Assembly: GCF_000381985.1 (NCBI RefSeq) | Contig: NZ_KB907337.1 | Span: 199,697-263,696, forward strand | Reading direction: 5' to 3' | DNA length: 64,000 bases | Source: Novispirillum itersonii subsp. itersonii ATCC 12639 | Lineage (GTDB): Bacteria > Pseudomonadota > Alphaproteobacteria > Rhodospirillales > Rhodospirillaceae | In this document: piece by piece, positions 49,198-58,780 of the stretch | How the letters are laid out: every line of letters begins with the position of its first letter | How positions within the stretch are numbered: position 1 is the stretch's first letter | Position numbers and translations under genes: made by a program | Notes under the pieces: generated by a model | The model's database searches: none | The model's input: only the letters and a program-made list of their open reading frames with translations | What the model was told of the DNA's origin: nothing

Positions 49198-49429
49198 GCC
49201 GGTGCCTGGACCTTATTCTTGTGTTCTTGCTCTAGAGCGTCAGCCGCCCGTCCGGCATTCTCGGTTCCGCCGGGGACCACGGTCTGTAGCCGGGGCGGAA
49301 ACAGGGAGAGGCTCACACGGTCGGCCCTATCCTTTTGGGTTGCTGCATCCTGCCGTGATAGGCAGCAATTGGCAAGCCGGGAGAGTCTGTAGCATATTCC
49401 TTGCGCGCTTGCAGCAAGGGATGCGTACC

Positions 49430-51772
49430 ATGGTGGTGGCGAAGGATGAATATTTTTCGAGGCTTCGCCGCCTTTTTCTCCGGCTTGCCTTTTTTACCGC
49501 ACAGGGTGCGGCCGCACTCCGTCCGGCCCCCGGCGGCGGCGCGGCGGTGCTGGCGATCTGTTTCGGCTCCGGAGTCGGGATTTATTTTGCCGTGCCGGCG
49601 GAGCCACCCCTTTGGGTGGGGGTGCTGCTGCTTGCTGTCGGGCTCTGTGCCGGGCTGGTGGGGATCTGGCGCGGCGGCGGGTGGGGCGTAAGCGCCCTGT
49701 TCGCAGCGGTGCTGATGGCCGGGTTTGGCGTGGCGCAGCTTCATGCGCACCGGCTGTCCGCCCCGGTGTGGGAGCGGCAGACCACGGCCCGTCTGACCGG
49801 CACCATTGCTGCGGTGGAGGAACGGGAAAAGGACCGGCGGCTGATTCTGACCGATCTGCGGATTGACCGTACTCCACCGGATCAGACCCCGGCCCGGGTG
49901 CGTTTATCCGTCCGCCGGGGGGCGGCTGAGGGTGAAAATATCTTTGCCGTCGGTCAGCGGGTTTCCCTGCGGGCCGGACTGATGCCGCCCCCGGTCCCGT
50001 CAATTCCCGGCGGATATGATTTTCAGCGTACGGCGTGGTTCGAGCAGATCGGCGCCGTCGGCTACAGCCTTGGTCCGGTCGAGAGGGGCGATAGCGCTGA
50101 CGGTACGGTGTGGCGGTCCGCCGTTGATACCGTGGAGCGTCTGCGGCTGTCCATCGGGGCCCGCCTGCGCGATGGGATCGGTGGCAGCGAGGGGGCGGTC
50201 GCGGCGGCGCTGGTCACTGGCGAGATGGGGGCAATCCCTGAGCAGACCGTGGCCGTCTACCGGGCATCCGGGCTGGCGCACATGCTGTCGATTTCCGGGC
50301 TGCACTTTTCTTTGGCGGCGGCAACGGTACTGGTGCTGCTGCGCGGCGGGCTGGCGCTGGTCCCTCCGGTGGCGCTGCGGTGGGATATTAAAAAGATCAG
50401 CGCCCTGCTGGCGCTGGTGATGATGACCGTTTATCTGGTCATCTCCGGCGTCTCGATCCCGGCGCAGCGGGCTTATGTGATGGGGGCGGTGATGGTGGCG
50501 GCAATCTTGGTTGACCGCTCGGCGCTGTCGCTGCATGTGCTGGGTCTTTCAGCGCTGCTGGTGCTGATGCTGCGGCCCGATGCGCTGTTGTCCCCCAGTT
50601 TTCAGATGTCTTATGCCGCCGTTCTGGTGCTGATCGTCACGTTTGATCACTGGGGGCCGCGCTGGTCCCGCTGGCGGGGGCGGGCGCAGGGGCCGGTGGT
50701 GGGGTCACTCCGTGCCGGGGTGGTTTATACGCTGGGGGTGGTGGTCTCCACATCGGTGGCCGGTCTGGCGACTGCGCCGTTCTCGATTTTCCATTTTCAG
50801 ACCTACTCGGTGTATGGCGTGCTGGCCAATATGACCGCGATTCCTCTGGTCGGGGTCAGCATCATGCCGGGCCTGTTGCTGGCGGTGCTGCTGATGCCGT
50901 TCGGGTGGGAGGCGCTGACGTTTCCGGTGCTGCGCTGGTCGCTGTGGGCGGTGGAGCAGGTGGCGGCAGGGGTGGCGGATCTGCCGGGGGCGGTGCTGAC
51001 CCTGCCGCCCCTGTCTATGGTACAGCTGCTGTTGGCGGTGACCGGCTTTTTACTGATCTGCCTGTGGTCCGGCCGTCTGCGTTGGGCTGGTGCGCTGGTG
51101 ATGGCCGGGGCTTTCGGCCTGAGCGCGGTGACATATCAGCTGCCGGTCGCGGTGCTGCATGGGGACGGGGTGTTGCAGGCTGTGCGCTCCGGGGATGGAT
51201 TGGCCCTGTCCCCGGGGCGGGCCAATGGATTTGCCCGCGATGGCTGGACCCGCCGTTGGGGAACCGGCCCGGATGCATGGGAAGAGCGTGGTTTCTCCCC
51301 GGCTTCCGAAGGCGGGGACCTGCTGGCCTGCGACCGCGCCGGATGCCTGTATACCCCTGCCGGGGCGCAGGGGCCGTTGATTGCCCTGGCCCGCAGCGCC
51401 GCTGCGGTGGCCGAGGATTGCGGACAGGTGCCGGTGATGGTTTCTGCGGTATCGTTGCCGCCCTGGTCTGCCCTGCGTCAGGGGTGTGGTGGGGCCCGGA
51501 TTATTGACGGCTGGGCCCTGCGGCGGCTCGGCACCCATGTTGTCTACTGGGATGGCCCGACGGACGGAGACACCAAGCCCCGTCTGCGGATCGAAACGGT
51601 GGCGGATGCACAGGGCGACCGCCCGTGGTCGTTGCTGGGGCAGGAGCGTGCCCGCCGGAACAGGCAGGAGGCCAGGGCGCTGGCGCGTCAGACCGGCGAA
51701 GAGGAGGCCACTGAAAACGAGGAAACCGGAGACAGCGGTGAGGCTGCTCCGGTTCCGCAGGGTGCGCCATAG
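49430..51772 (+). CDS. comEC: ComEC/Rec2-family DNA-uptake channel
   Basis: This 780-aa inner membrane protein has an N-terminal helix pair, an extracytoplasmic OB-like DUF4131 region (LTGTIAAVEEREKDRRLIL) and the Competence domain with about ten helices (ASGLAHMLSISGLHFSLAAA and VLADRS-type loops). The C-terminal beta-lactamase-like part is degenerate: the HxHxDH metal motif is missing and the tail is Glu/Arg-rich. This is common in alphaproteobacterial ComEC. It should form the channel for single-stranded DNA entry. The long open frame starts at 49196, but AAGGG at 49416 points to the ATG at 49430 (MVVAKDEY); the ATG at 49421 is too close. It converges on lexA with 15 nt between. Confidence 0.9.
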   Translation: MVVAKDEYFSRLRRLFLRLAFFTAQGAAALRPAPGGGAAVLAICFGSGVGIYFAVPAEPPLWVGVLLLAVGLCAGLVGIWRGGGWGVSALFAAVLMAGFGVAQLHAHRLSAPVWERQTTARLTGTIAAVEEREKDRRLILTDLRIDRTPPDQTPARVRLSVRRGAAEGENIFAVGQRVSLRAGLMPPPVPSIPGGYDFQRTAWFEQIGAVGYSLGPVERGDSADGTVWRSAVDTVERLRLSIGARLRDGIGGSEGAVAAALVTGEMGAIPEQTVAVYRASGLAHMLSISGLHFSLAAATVLVLLRGGLALVPPVALRWDIKKISALLALVMMTVYLVISGVSIPAQRAYVMGAVMVAAILVDRSALSLHVLGLSALLVLMLRPDALLSPSFQMSYAAVLVLIVTFDHWGPRWSRWRGRAQGPVVGSLRAGVVYTLGVVVSTSVAGLATAPFSIFHFQTYSVYGVLANMTAIPLVGVSIMPGLLLAVLLMPFGWEALTFPVLRWSLWAVEQVAAGVADLPGAVLTLPPLSMVQLLLAVTGFLLICLWSGRLRWAGALVMAGAFGLSAVTYQLPVAVLHGDGVLQAVRSGDGLALSPGRANGFARDGWTRRWGTGPDAWEERGFSPASEGGDLLACDRAGCLYTPAGAQGPLIALARSAAAVAEDCGQVPVMVSAVSLPPWSALRQGCGGARIIDGWALRRLGTHVVYWDGPTDGDTKPRLRIETVADAQGDRPWSLLGQERARRNRQEARALARQTGEEEATENEETGDSGEAAPVPQGAP

Positions 51773-51787
51773 GGCAGGCTATGAAAA

Positions 51788-52507
51788 TCAGTAGGACCGC
51801 AGCAGGCCGATCAGCCGCCCCTGTACCGTGACACGGTCCGGGCCGAACACCCGGGTTTCGTAGGCGCGGTTGGCCGGTTCCAGCGCCACGGAGCTGCCCT
51901 TGCGGCGCAGGCGCTTCAGGGTCACTTCGTTATGGTCGATCAGGGCGACGACAATCGCGCCGTTCTCGGCGGTTTCGCAGCGGCGGATAATGATGGTATC
52001 CCCGTCGAGGATTCCGGCTTCGATCATGGAGTCACCGGCGACGGTCAGGGCGTAATGTTCCCCGCTGGGGCCGAGAAGGGCGGTCGGAACTTCGACCTGA
52101 TCGGAGGAATCACGCAGGGCTTCAATCGGGGTCCCGGCGGCGATCCGTCCGTACAGGGGCAGGGTGACAGCATCGCTGGTTTCAGCCATCACCGCCCCGG
52201 AGATTGCAGGGGTAAAGTTCCCCTGAATGACGGTGCCGGTTGGCAGGGCAGGGGCCGCCACCGGCTCCGGTGCTGGGTCGGTGGCGGTCATGTTTTCGGG
52301 CAGACGGAGAATTTCGAGCGCGCGGGCACGATGCGGCAGACGACGGATGAAACCGCGTTCTTCCAATCCGGTGATCAGCCGGTGGATCCCACTTTTGGAT
52401 TTCAGATCCAGTGCCGCCTTCATCTCGTCAAAGGAAGGGGAAACCCCTGTTTCCCGCAGGCGGGCTTCGATGAAACGCAACAGTTCGTACTGTTTGCTGG
52501 TCAGCAT
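51788..52507 (-). CDS. lexA: LexA repressor of the SOS response
   Basis: This 239-aa repressor has an N-terminal winged helix ([20 protein letters not shown]) and a C-terminal S24 peptidase domain. Self-cleavage residues are visible: the Ala124-Gly125 bond (RIAAGTP), Ser160 ([10 protein letters not shown]) and Lys198 (EVTLKRL). The linker (about 70-110) is longer than in E. coli LexA, as usual in this class. RecA filaments trigger cleavage and release of SOS genes. A GTTC-N7-GTTC box lies about 95-110 nt upstream, indicating autoregulation. Confidence 0.96.
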   Translation of the reverse strand: MLTSKQYELLRFIEARLRETGVSPSFDEMKAALDLKSKSGIHRLITGLEERGFIRRLPHRARALEILRLPENMTATDPAPEPVAAPALPTGTVIQGNFTPAISGAVMAETSDAVTLPLYGRIAAGTPIEALRDSSDQVEVPTALLGPSGEHYALTVAGDSMIEAGILDGDTIIIRRCETAENGAIVVALIDHNEVTLKRLRRKGSSVALEPANRAYETRVFGPDRVTVQGRLIGLLRSY

Positions 52508-52591
52508 GGCAAAATCCTCTGGCCCGGACCCGGAGACGCGGAGAAAGGCGCGGCTGGGTAGGCCACACCAAAGAAGAACAAAGAATAAACT

Positions 52592-52615
52592 GTTCTGTTT
52601 GTTCTACTTTGGTTC
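52592..52615. promoter_or_regulatory. SOS box upstream of lexA
   Basis: GTTC-TACTTTG-GTTC (52601-52615) is an exact match to the alphaproteobacterial LexA direct repeat GTTC-N7-GTTC. A third GTTC at 52592-52595 precedes it at 5-nt spacing. It lies in the 166-bp gap between lexA and moaC. Confidence 0.85.
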
Positions 52616-52673
52616 CGAAAGTCCGTCAATTACAAACTATCGGTGGTATGGCCCCCCGTTCCGGTGGCAGGGG

Positions 52674-53150
52674 TCAGTCAGCCTGATACAGGCCGGATTT
52701 TCCGCCCTCTTTGTGGGTCAGGCGGATGTCACTGATCCGCATGCCCTTATCGACCGCCTTGCACATGTCGTACACGGTCAGCGCGGCGACGGAAACGGCG
52801 GTCAGGGCTTCCATCTCCACCCCGGTCCGGCCTTTCAGTTTGCAGGTGGCGGTGATCTCGACCGCGTTACGGTCGGTGTCACAGGTCAGGGTGACCTCCA
52901 CCTTGGTCAGGGCCAGCGGATGGCACAGCGGGATCAGGTCCGGGGTCCGTTTGGCCCCCATGATCCCGGCCAGCTGGGCGATGCTGAGGACGTCGCCCTT
53001 TTTAAAACCCCGCGCCGCGATCAGGCGCAGGGTTTCCGGCTGCATGAAGACGCTGCCTTTGGCGGTGGCGCTGCGTTCGGTGATGTCTTTGTCGGAGACA
53101 TCAACCATCCACGCGTTGCCCTGCGCGTCGAAGTGCGACAGATCGGCCAT
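52674..53150 (-). CDS. moaC: Cyclic pyranopterin monophosphate synthase MoaC
   Basis: This 158-aa enzyme carries out the second step of molybdenum cofactor synthesis, forming cyclic pyranopterin monophosphate. It has the family segments [36 protein letters not shown] and [28 protein letters not shown]. The start is 2 nt beyond the trpC stop, so it is the last gene of the trpGDC operon. In many relatives moeA follows moaC; here lexA comes next. Confidence 0.95.
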   Translation of the reverse strand: MADLSHFDAQGNAWMVDVSDKDITERSATAKGSVFMQPETLRLIAARGFKKGDVLSIAQLAGIMGAKRTPDLIPLCHPLALTKVEVTLTCDTDRNAVEITATCKLKGRTGVEMEALTAVSVAALTVYDMCKAVDKGMRISDIRLTHKEGGKSGLYQAD

Positions 53151-53152
53151 GC

Positions 53153-53950
53153 TCAGGCTGCCTGCAACAGGGCCTGCACGGCGGCGGTCACATCCGGCTG
53201 CCGCATCAGGCTTTCACCGATCAGGAAGCGTCTGGCCCCGGCTTCGGCCATCCGGTCAAGGTCGGAGCGGGCGTAAAGACCGCTTTCTGACACCAGAACC
53301 CGGTCGGCGGGCACACGGGCGGCCAGCAGCTCGGTGGTGGCAATGTCTGTCTTCAGGGTCTTCAGATTGCGGTTGTTGACCCCGATCAGCGGCGAGCGCA
53401 GATGGGTCAGGGCCCGGTCCAGCTCCTCGGCGTCGTGGACCTCGATCAGCACATCCATGCCCAGTGACAGGGCCAGATCCTCCATTTCCTTCGCCTGCGC
53501 GTCAGACAGCGCCGCCATGATCAGCAGAATGCAGTCGGCTGACAGGGCGCGGGCTTCGACGATCTGATAGGGATCGACCATAAAGTCCTTGCGCAGCACC
53601 GGCAGGGTACAGGCGGCGCGGGCGGCGATGAGGTAGTCGTCATGCCCCTGGAAGAACGGCCCGTCGGTCAGCACCGACAGGCAGCTCGCGCCGCCGGCGG
53701 CATAGGCGCGGGCCAGCACCGCCGGATCAAAATCAGCCCGGATCAGCCCGGCGGAGGGCGATGCCTTTTTGATTTCGCAGATCAGGCCATAGCGCCCGTC
53801 GCCGACATGGCGGGTCAGGGCGTTGGCAAACCCACGCGGGGCATCGGCGGTGCGGGCTGCGGCCTCCACCTCTGCCAGCGGGCGGGCGGCGATGCGGCGG
53901 GCCACTTCGGCGCGGGTGGTGTCGCAGATGCGGGTGAGAACGTCGCTCAC
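53153..53950 (-). CDS. trpC: Indole-3-glycerol phosphate synthase
   Basis: This 265-aa TIM-barrel enzyme makes indole-3-glycerol phosphate for tryptophan synthesis. It has [50 protein letters not shown] and a C-terminal LIGESLMR phosphate site. It is monofunctional, not fused to TrpF. Translation starts at GTG, 5 nt after the trpD stop. Confidence 0.96.
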   Translation of the reverse strand: MSDVLTRICDTTRAEVARRIAARPLAEVEAAARTADAPRGFANALTRHVGDGRYGLICEIKKASPSAGLIRADFDPAVLARAYAAGGASCLSVLTDGPFFQGHDDYLIAARAACTLPVLRKDFMVDPYQIVEARALSADCILLIMAALSDAQAKEMEDLALSLGMDVLIEVHDAEELDRALTHLRSPLIGVNNRNLKTLKTDIATTELLAARVPADRVLVSESGLYARSDLDRMAEAGARRFLIGESLMRQPDVTAAVQALLQAA

Positions 53951-53955
53951 GGTCG

Positions 53956-54990
53956 TCAGTCCTGTTCGCGGGGGGTGGGGGTGTTGGTCACGGCGACCAG
54001 ACGTTCCAGTGCGGTGCGGGCGGCGCCGCTGTCGATGGCGGCACGGGCCAGATCAGCCCCGGCGGCGATATCACCGGCCTTACCGGCGACCATCAGGGCG
54101 GCGGCGGCGTTCAGCACCACGATGTCACGGTACGGGCCGGGGGCACCGTTGAGCATATCGCGGATCACCTGCGCATTATGGTCCGGGTCACCGCCCTTCA
54201 GGGCGTCCAGCGGTACGCGGGGGATGCCGGCCATCTCCGGGGTGATTTCCCACCGCCGTACCGCACCGTCGCGCAGTTCCGCCACCAGCGTCGGGCCGGT
54301 GGTGGTCACCTCGTCCAGCCCGTCGGAGCCATGCACCACCATTGCCCGGGTCAGCCCCAGGTTGAGCAGGGCGGCGGCGATCGGTTCCAGCCAGCGGGCG
54401 TCGAACACGCCAAGAAGCTGGAACGATGCCCCTGCCGGATTGGTCAGCGGGCCGAGCAGATTGAAAATGGTGCGCATGCCCATTTCGGTGCGGGCCGGGG
54501 CCACATGCCGCATGGCGGCATGGTGACGCTGCGCCATCATAAAGCCGATCCCGGCGTCGCGCATGGCCTGCTCAACCAGCGCCATGTCGGCATCAAGGTT
54601 GACGCCCAGCGCCGCCAGCACATCAGCCGAGCCGGATTTGGACGAGGCGGCGCGGTTGCCGTGCTTGGCGACCGGCACCCCGGCCCCGGCGATGACCAGT
54701 GCCGCCCCGGTGGAGATATTGAAGGTGCCGACCCCGTCGCCGCCGGTCCCGACCACGTCAATCGCCCCGGCGGGGGCCGTCAGGCGGTGGGCTTTGCCGC
54801 GCATGACACGGGCGGCGGCGGTGATTTCCTCAACCGTTTCGCCCCGCAGGCGCAGGGCCATCAGAAAGCCGCCGATCTGTGACGGGGTGGCTTCCCCGGT
54901 CATGATGATGTTGAAGGCGGCTTCGGCTTCCGCCTCGCTCAGGGTTTCGCCCAAAGCAAGGCGGGGGAGAATGTCTTTCAGTCCGGACAT
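53956..54990 (-). CDS. trpD: Anthranilate phosphoribosyltransferase
   Basis: This 344-aa enzyme attaches phosphoribosyl to anthranilate. It has the PRPP-binding GTGGDG motif ([17 protein letters not shown]), [21 protein letters not shown] and the [22 protein letters not shown] region. The gene starts one nucleotide after the trpG stop, in line with tight coupling. Confidence 0.96.
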   Translation of the reverse strand: MSGLKDILPRLALGETLSEAEAEAAFNIIMTGEATPSQIGGFLMALRLRGETVEEITAAARVMRGKAHRLTAPAGAIDVVGTGGDGVGTFNISTGAALVIAGAGVPVAKHGNRAASSKSGSADVLAALGVNLDADMALVEQAMRDAGIGFMMAQRHHAAMRHVAPARTEMGMRTIFNLLGPLTNPAGASFQLLGVFDARWLEPIAAALLNLGLTRAMVVHGSDGLDEVTTTGPTLVAELRDGAVRRWEITPEMAGIPRVPLDALKGGDPDHNAQVIRDMLNGAPGPYRDIVVLNAAAALMVAGKAGDIAAGADLARAAIDSGAARTALERLVAVTNTPTPREQD

Positions 54991-54991
54991 G

Positions 54992-55582
54992 TCAGGCGGC
55001 TTTCTGGCTCGGGGCGGTGCAGTCAGTCAGGAAGTTGCGCAGCAGGTCATGGCCATGCTGGCTGGCGATGCTTTCCGGGTGGAACTGCACGCCCTGAATC
55101 GGAAACTCTTTATGCGCCAGCCCCATAATCAGGCCGTCGGCGGTTTCCGCAGTGACTTCAAGACAGTCGGGCAGGGTGGCGCGTTCGACAATCAGGGAAT
55201 GATAGCGGGTGGCGTTAAACGGGCTGGGCAGCCCGGCGAACACACCGCGCCCCTGATGGCTGATGGCGCTGACCTTGCCGTGCAGCGGCTGCGGCGCACG
55301 GATCACCCGCCCGCCGAAAGCCTGACCGATCGACTGATGCCCGAGGCAGACGCCGAAAATCGGCACGGCCCCGGCCCCGCGGCGGATCAGCTCAAGGCAG
55401 ATCCCGGCACGGTCGGGGTCACAGGGGCCGGGAGAAAGGATGATACCCTGCGGGCGCCAGCTTAAAACCTCGTCAACGGTGGCGGCGTCGTTCCGCACCA
55501 CTTTCACCTCTGCCCCCAGATCACCGAGGTAGTGCCACAGGTTATAGGTAAAGCTGTCGTAGTTGTCGATCAGGGTAAACAT
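54992..55582 (-). CDS. trpG: Anthranilate/aminodeoxychorismate synthase amidotransferase subunit
   Basis: This 196-aa class I glutamine amidotransferase supplies ammonia to TrpE and probably also to PabB, since bacteria with one copy share it. The catalytic cysteine is in FGVCLGHQ and the His-Glu pair in QFHPESI; the oxyanion segment [13 protein letters not shown] is present. I chose the ATG at 55582 ([15 protein letters not shown]), preceded by AAGGGG; the longer frame adds 28 unlikely residues. It is the first gene of trpG-trpD-trpC-moaC. trpE is not in the window, and I see no Trp-rich leader peptide. Confidence 0.94.
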   Translation of the reverse strand: MFTLIDNYDSFTYNLWHYLGDLGAEVKVVRNDAATVDEVLSWRPQGIILSPGPCDPDRAGICLELIRRGAGAVPIFGVCLGHQSIGQAFGGRVIRAPQPLHGKVSAISHQGRGVFAGLPSPFNATRYHSLIVERATLPDCLEVTAETADGLIMGLAHKEFPIQGVQFHPESIASQHGHDLLRNFLTDCTAPSQKAA

Positions 55583-55770
55583 CAGATCATAACCCCTTAA
55601 ATGAAATGGCGATGGCGTGCCATTCAGGAAGGCCCCCGGTAAGTGCCCTGGTTTGGACCCGGTCACGCGGTGGCGGTGAGGCCGCCAGAATGGGCGGCGG
55701 CTGCCGGTGCGTCAAGCCACAGCAGCGGCATCGGTGATTTTTGCCGTTGGCGGAGGGATGATTTTTCCGC

Positions 55771-55801
55771 TTGACCTTCCTGTGACAGGAAGGTGCAGGG
55801 T
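55771..55801 (+). promoter_or_regulatory. CueR-controlled copA promoter
   Basis: The -35 TTGACC overlaps a perfect palindrome ACCTTCC-N7-GGAAGGT (55774-55794), the classical CueR box. A 19-bp spacer leads to a poor -10 (CAGGGT at 55796-55801). An over-long spacer is the hallmark of MerR-family activated promoters. Confidence 0.85.
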
Positions 55802-55843
55802 GATGCCAATGACAGATCACGCGGACCACCGGGAGTCCCGACC

Positions 55844-58072
55844 ATGACAGCATCGCCTGTATCTTCTGACCATACATCGTTTGCCATCACCGGCATGACC
55901 TGTGCCGCCTGCGCCACCCGGCTTGAGAAAGTCATCGGCAAAGTGCCGGGGGTGCGCGCTGTTTCCGTCAATATTGCCACCGAAAAGGCTGCGGTCGACG
56001 GCGGGGAGGCGCTGAGTCTGGCTGCCGTGGTGGCCGCAGTGGAGCGGGCGGGCTTCGGTGCCGTTCCGCTGGCCGAAGACAGCACCGCCGCCGAGGCGGA
56101 TCTGGAGCGGCAGGCCGCCGCCAGAGCCCGGCGGGAGGTGGTTCTGTTTGTGCTGTCAGCGGCGCTGACCCTGCCGCTGGTGCTGAATATGCTGCCGCCG
56201 CTGTTGGGCGGAACGATGCTGCTGACCCCCTGGCAGGAACTGTTGCTGGCAACGCCGGTGCAGTTCTGGATCGGGGCCCGGTTTTATCGTGGGGCGTTTG
56301 CCTCGCTGCGGGGCGGGGTCGGCAACATGGATGTGCTGGTGGTGCTGGGCACCACGGCGGCGTGGGCGTTTTCGGCGTGGCGGGTGCTGACGGCTGATCC
56401 GCTGCACGGCGGGCATCTGGCGCTGTACTTTGAAGGCGCGGCGGTGGTGATTACGCTGGTGCTGCTGGGAAAGGTGATGGAAAGCCGGGCCAAGCGTTCT
56501 GCCGGTGCCGCGCTGCGGGCGCTGATGACGCTGCGGCCGGAAACGGCGCGCGTGGAGCAGGGCGACCGGGTGGTGGAAGTGCCGGTGGCGGCCGTGCGCA
56601 CGGGGGACCGTGTTCTGGTCCGCCCGGGAGAACGGGTCCCGGTGGACGGTACGGTTGTTGACGGGACCAGCGCCGTGGATGAGGCGCTGCTGACCGGCGA
56701 AAGCCTGCCGCAGGAGCGGGTGCCGGGTGACCGGGTGATCGGCGGGTCGGTCAACGGGAACGGACTGCTGACGGTGCAGGCGACGGCGGTGGGGGCCGAG
56801 GCGACCCTGTCGCGGATCATCACACTGGTGGAGCAGGCCCAGACCGGCAAGGCGCCGGTGCAGAAGCTGGTTGACCGGGTCTCGGCGGTTTTTGTGCCGG
56901 TGGTGGTGGCGCTGGCGGGTATCAGCTTTTTCGGCTGGTGGCTGATCGGCGGATCGCTGGAGGCGGGTTTTGTGGCAGCGGTGTCGGTACTGGTGATTGC
57001 CTGCCCCTGTGCGCTGGGTCTGGCAACGCCGACGGCCCTGATGGTCGGCACCGGGGTGGCGGCACGGCACGGCATTCTGATCCGGGATGCGCAGGCGCTG
57101 GAGGTGGCGCACCGGGTGACGGCGGTGGTGTTTGACAAGACCGGCACCCTGACCGCCGGGCATCCGGTGCTGACCGGGATCATGGTGCATGATCCGGCGG
57201 GGCTGGACCGGCGGGAGGTGTTGCGTCTTGCGGCTGCCCTGCAGCAGGGCAGTGAGCATCCGCTGGCAAAAGCCGTGCGCGAACAGGCCGAAGCGGAGGC
57301 ATTGGCGGTGCCGCCCCTGCAGGATTTTCAGGCCCTGACCGGGCGGGGCGCAACAGCGGCGGTAGAAAGGCAGGCCCTGTGGATCGGCTCCCGCCGTCTG
57401 ATGCAGGAACGCGGCATTGACACCGCCGCGCTGGAAAACTGGGCCGTGTCGCAGGAGCGTCAGGGGCACTCCGTGATGTGGCTGGCGGCGGAAGCGCGGT
57501 TGCTGGGGGCATTGGCTGTCAGTGATCCGGTCCGCCCGTCCTCGGTCCGGGCCGTGACGCTGCTGAAGGCTGCGGGGGCAGAGACCGTGATGCTGACCGG
57601 CGACAACCGGGTGACGGCGCAGGCCGTGGCGGCAGCAGTCGGAGTTGACCGGGTACGGGCAGAGGTTCTGCCCGCTGACAAGGCGGCTGAGGTCGCGGCG
57701 CTGCAGGCGGCAGGCCGGGTGGTGGCGATGGTGGGCGATGGCGTTAACGACGCCCCGGCGCTGGCGCAGGCCGACCTTGGGGTTGCCATGGGGGCAGGCA
57801 GTGACGTGGCGATGCAGACCGCCGGGCTGACCCTGATGCGCAGTGATCCGCTGGTGCTGGTTGCGGCCCTGTCGGTTTCGGCGGCGACATGGCGGAAGAT
57901 CCGGCACAATCTGATCTGGGCTTTTGGGTACAATGTGGTGGCGCTGCCGCTGGCGATGGCAGGCCAGTTGTCCCCGGCACTGGCCGGGGCGGCGATGGCT
58001 TTTTCGAGTGTCTCTGTGGTGACCAGCTCACTGTTGCTGCGCCGCTGGAAAGCCCCGGAGGCACTGAGGTGA
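55844..58072 (+). CDS. copA: Copper-exporting P1B-type ATPase
   Basis: This 742-aa membrane pump exports Cu(I). It has one N-terminal metal-binding domain ([10 protein letters not shown], Cys20 and Cys23), eight helices with the CPC transport motif (Cys387-Pro-Cys389), the phosphorylated Asp431 in DKTGTLTAG, the HP motif ([10 protein letters not shown]) and the hinge [14 protein letters not shown]. The ATG at 55844 follows GGGAG; the open frame begins 17 codons earlier. A CueR box controls it and cueR lies downstream on the same strand, so copper should induce both. Confidence 0.95.
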   Translation: MTASPVSSDHTSFAITGMTCAACATRLEKVIGKVPGVRAVSVNIATEKAAVDGGEALSLAAVVAAVERAGFGAVPLAEDSTAAEADLERQAAARARREVVLFVLSAALTLPLVLNMLPPLLGGTMLLTPWQELLLATPVQFWIGARFYRGAFASLRGGVGNMDVLVVLGTTAAWAFSAWRVLTADPLHGGHLALYFEGAAVVITLVLLGKVMESRAKRSAGAALRALMTLRPETARVEQGDRVVEVPVAAVRTGDRVLVRPGERVPVDGTVVDGTSAVDEALLTGESLPQERVPGDRVIGGSVNGNGLLTVQATAVGAEATLSRIITLVEQAQTGKAPVQKLVDRVSAVFVPVVVALAGISFFGWWLIGGSLEAGFVAAVSVLVIACPCALGLATPTALMVGTGVAARHGILIRDAQALEVAHRVTAVVFDKTGTLTAGHPVLTGIMVHDPAGLDRREVLRLAAALQQGSEHPLAKAVREQAEAEALAVPPLQDFQALTGRGATAAVERQALWIGSRRLMQERGIDTAALENWAVSQERQGHSVMWLAAEARLLGALAVSDPVRPSSVRAVTLLKAAGAETVMLTGDNRVTAQAVAAAVGVDRVRAEVLPADKAAEVAALQAAGRVVAMVGDGVNDAPALAQADLGVAMGAGSDVAMQTAGLTLMRSDPLVLVAALSVSAATWRKIRHNLIWAFGYNVVALPLAMAGQLSPALAGAAMAFSSVSVVTSSLLLRRWKAPEALR

Positions 58073-58082
58073 GGAGGCAAAG

Positions 58083-58231
58083 GGGCGGATGCCCGCGCCC
58101 GGCGTCTGGGGGACCAAAGAGACGGAGGTCTGCGGAGCAGACCGACTGGCCCATTGAGGGCCCGCGCCCGCGTGGGCGCGTAAGCCAAGCGGGCGGATGC
58201 CCGCGCCCGGCGCTTGAGGGACCAAAGAGAC
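58083..58231. repeat. 41-nt direct repeat flanking two hairpins between copA and cueR
   Basis: Copy one (58083-58123) and copy two (58191-58231) match at 38 of 41 positions; both begin GGGCGGATGCCCGCGCCCGG and end GGGACCAAAGAGAC. Between them are two perfect hairpins: GTCTGC-GGA-GCAGAC (58128-58142) and CGCGCCC-GCGT-GGGCGCG (58163-58180). The unit fills nearly all of the 190-bp gap, and its base use differs from normal promoter DNA. It looks like a dispersed repeat or a small non-autonomous element. No target-site duplication is evident. Confidence 0.7.
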
Positions 58232-58262
58232 AAAAAACCAAACATATAAAAGGGCAAAAACT

Positions 58263-58718
58263 GTGAACATTTCTCAGCTGGCCCGTGAGACCGGGCTGAC
58301 CGCCAAAACCATCCGCTATTATGAAAGTATCGGTCTGATTGAGGCCGCGGCCCGGACGGAGGCCGGATACCGGGTATATGGCGCGCGTGACATTACCATT
58401 CTGCGCTTTATCGCCCGGTCCCGGTCTCTGGGCTTCAGTGTCGAGGATGTCGGGCATCTGCTGACCCTGTGGCAGGACCGCAGCCGGACCAGTGCCGAAG
58501 TGAAGGCGTTGGCCGAACAGCAGGTGGCGGAGATTGACCGCAAGATGACTGAGCTGACCGCAATGCGGCAGGCCCTGACAGATCTGATGCGGAACTGCCA
58601 CGGGGATGATCGCCCTGACTGTCCCATCCTTGACCGGCTGGCCGGAGAGAGCGGTGCAGACCGTGCAGAGGAGGGGTGTTGCGAACATCACTCGTCATTC
58701 CGGGAAAGCCGGGTATGA
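58263..58718 (+). CDS. cueR: MerR-family copper-responsive regulator
   Basis: This 151-aa regulator has an N-terminal MerR winged helix (MNISQLARETGLTAKTIRYYESIGLI), a long dimerisation helix and the Cu(I)-binding loop with two cysteines (NCHGDDRPDCPILDRL) as in CueR. The C-terminal tail has an additional CCEHH cluster that could bind metal. It activates copA by untwisting the 19-bp-spaced promoter. It starts at GTG without a clear ribosome site, behind a repeat-filled intergenic region. Confidence 0.92.
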   Translation: MNISQLARETGLTAKTIRYYESIGLIEAAARTEAGYRVYGARDITILRFIARSRSLGFSVEDVGHLLTLWQDRSRTSAEVKALAEQQVAEIDRKMTELTAMRQALTDLMRNCHGDDRPDCPILDRLAGESGADRAEEGCCEHHSSFRESRV

Positions 58719-58780
58719 TCCGGCTGCCGTACCGCTGCGTTCGGGACGGTATCGAGGATAAAACAACAGGTTGAGCGATT

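Noticed and set aside
49196-49429. Upstream part of the comEC frame
   Set aside because: Would overlap the gltX start and has no conserved sequence; AAGGG supports the ATG at 49430.
55583-55770. Tryptophan attenuator leader peptide upstream of trpG
   Set aside because: A short frame exists on the minus strand but contains only one Trp codon and no terminator/antiterminator pair; not supported.
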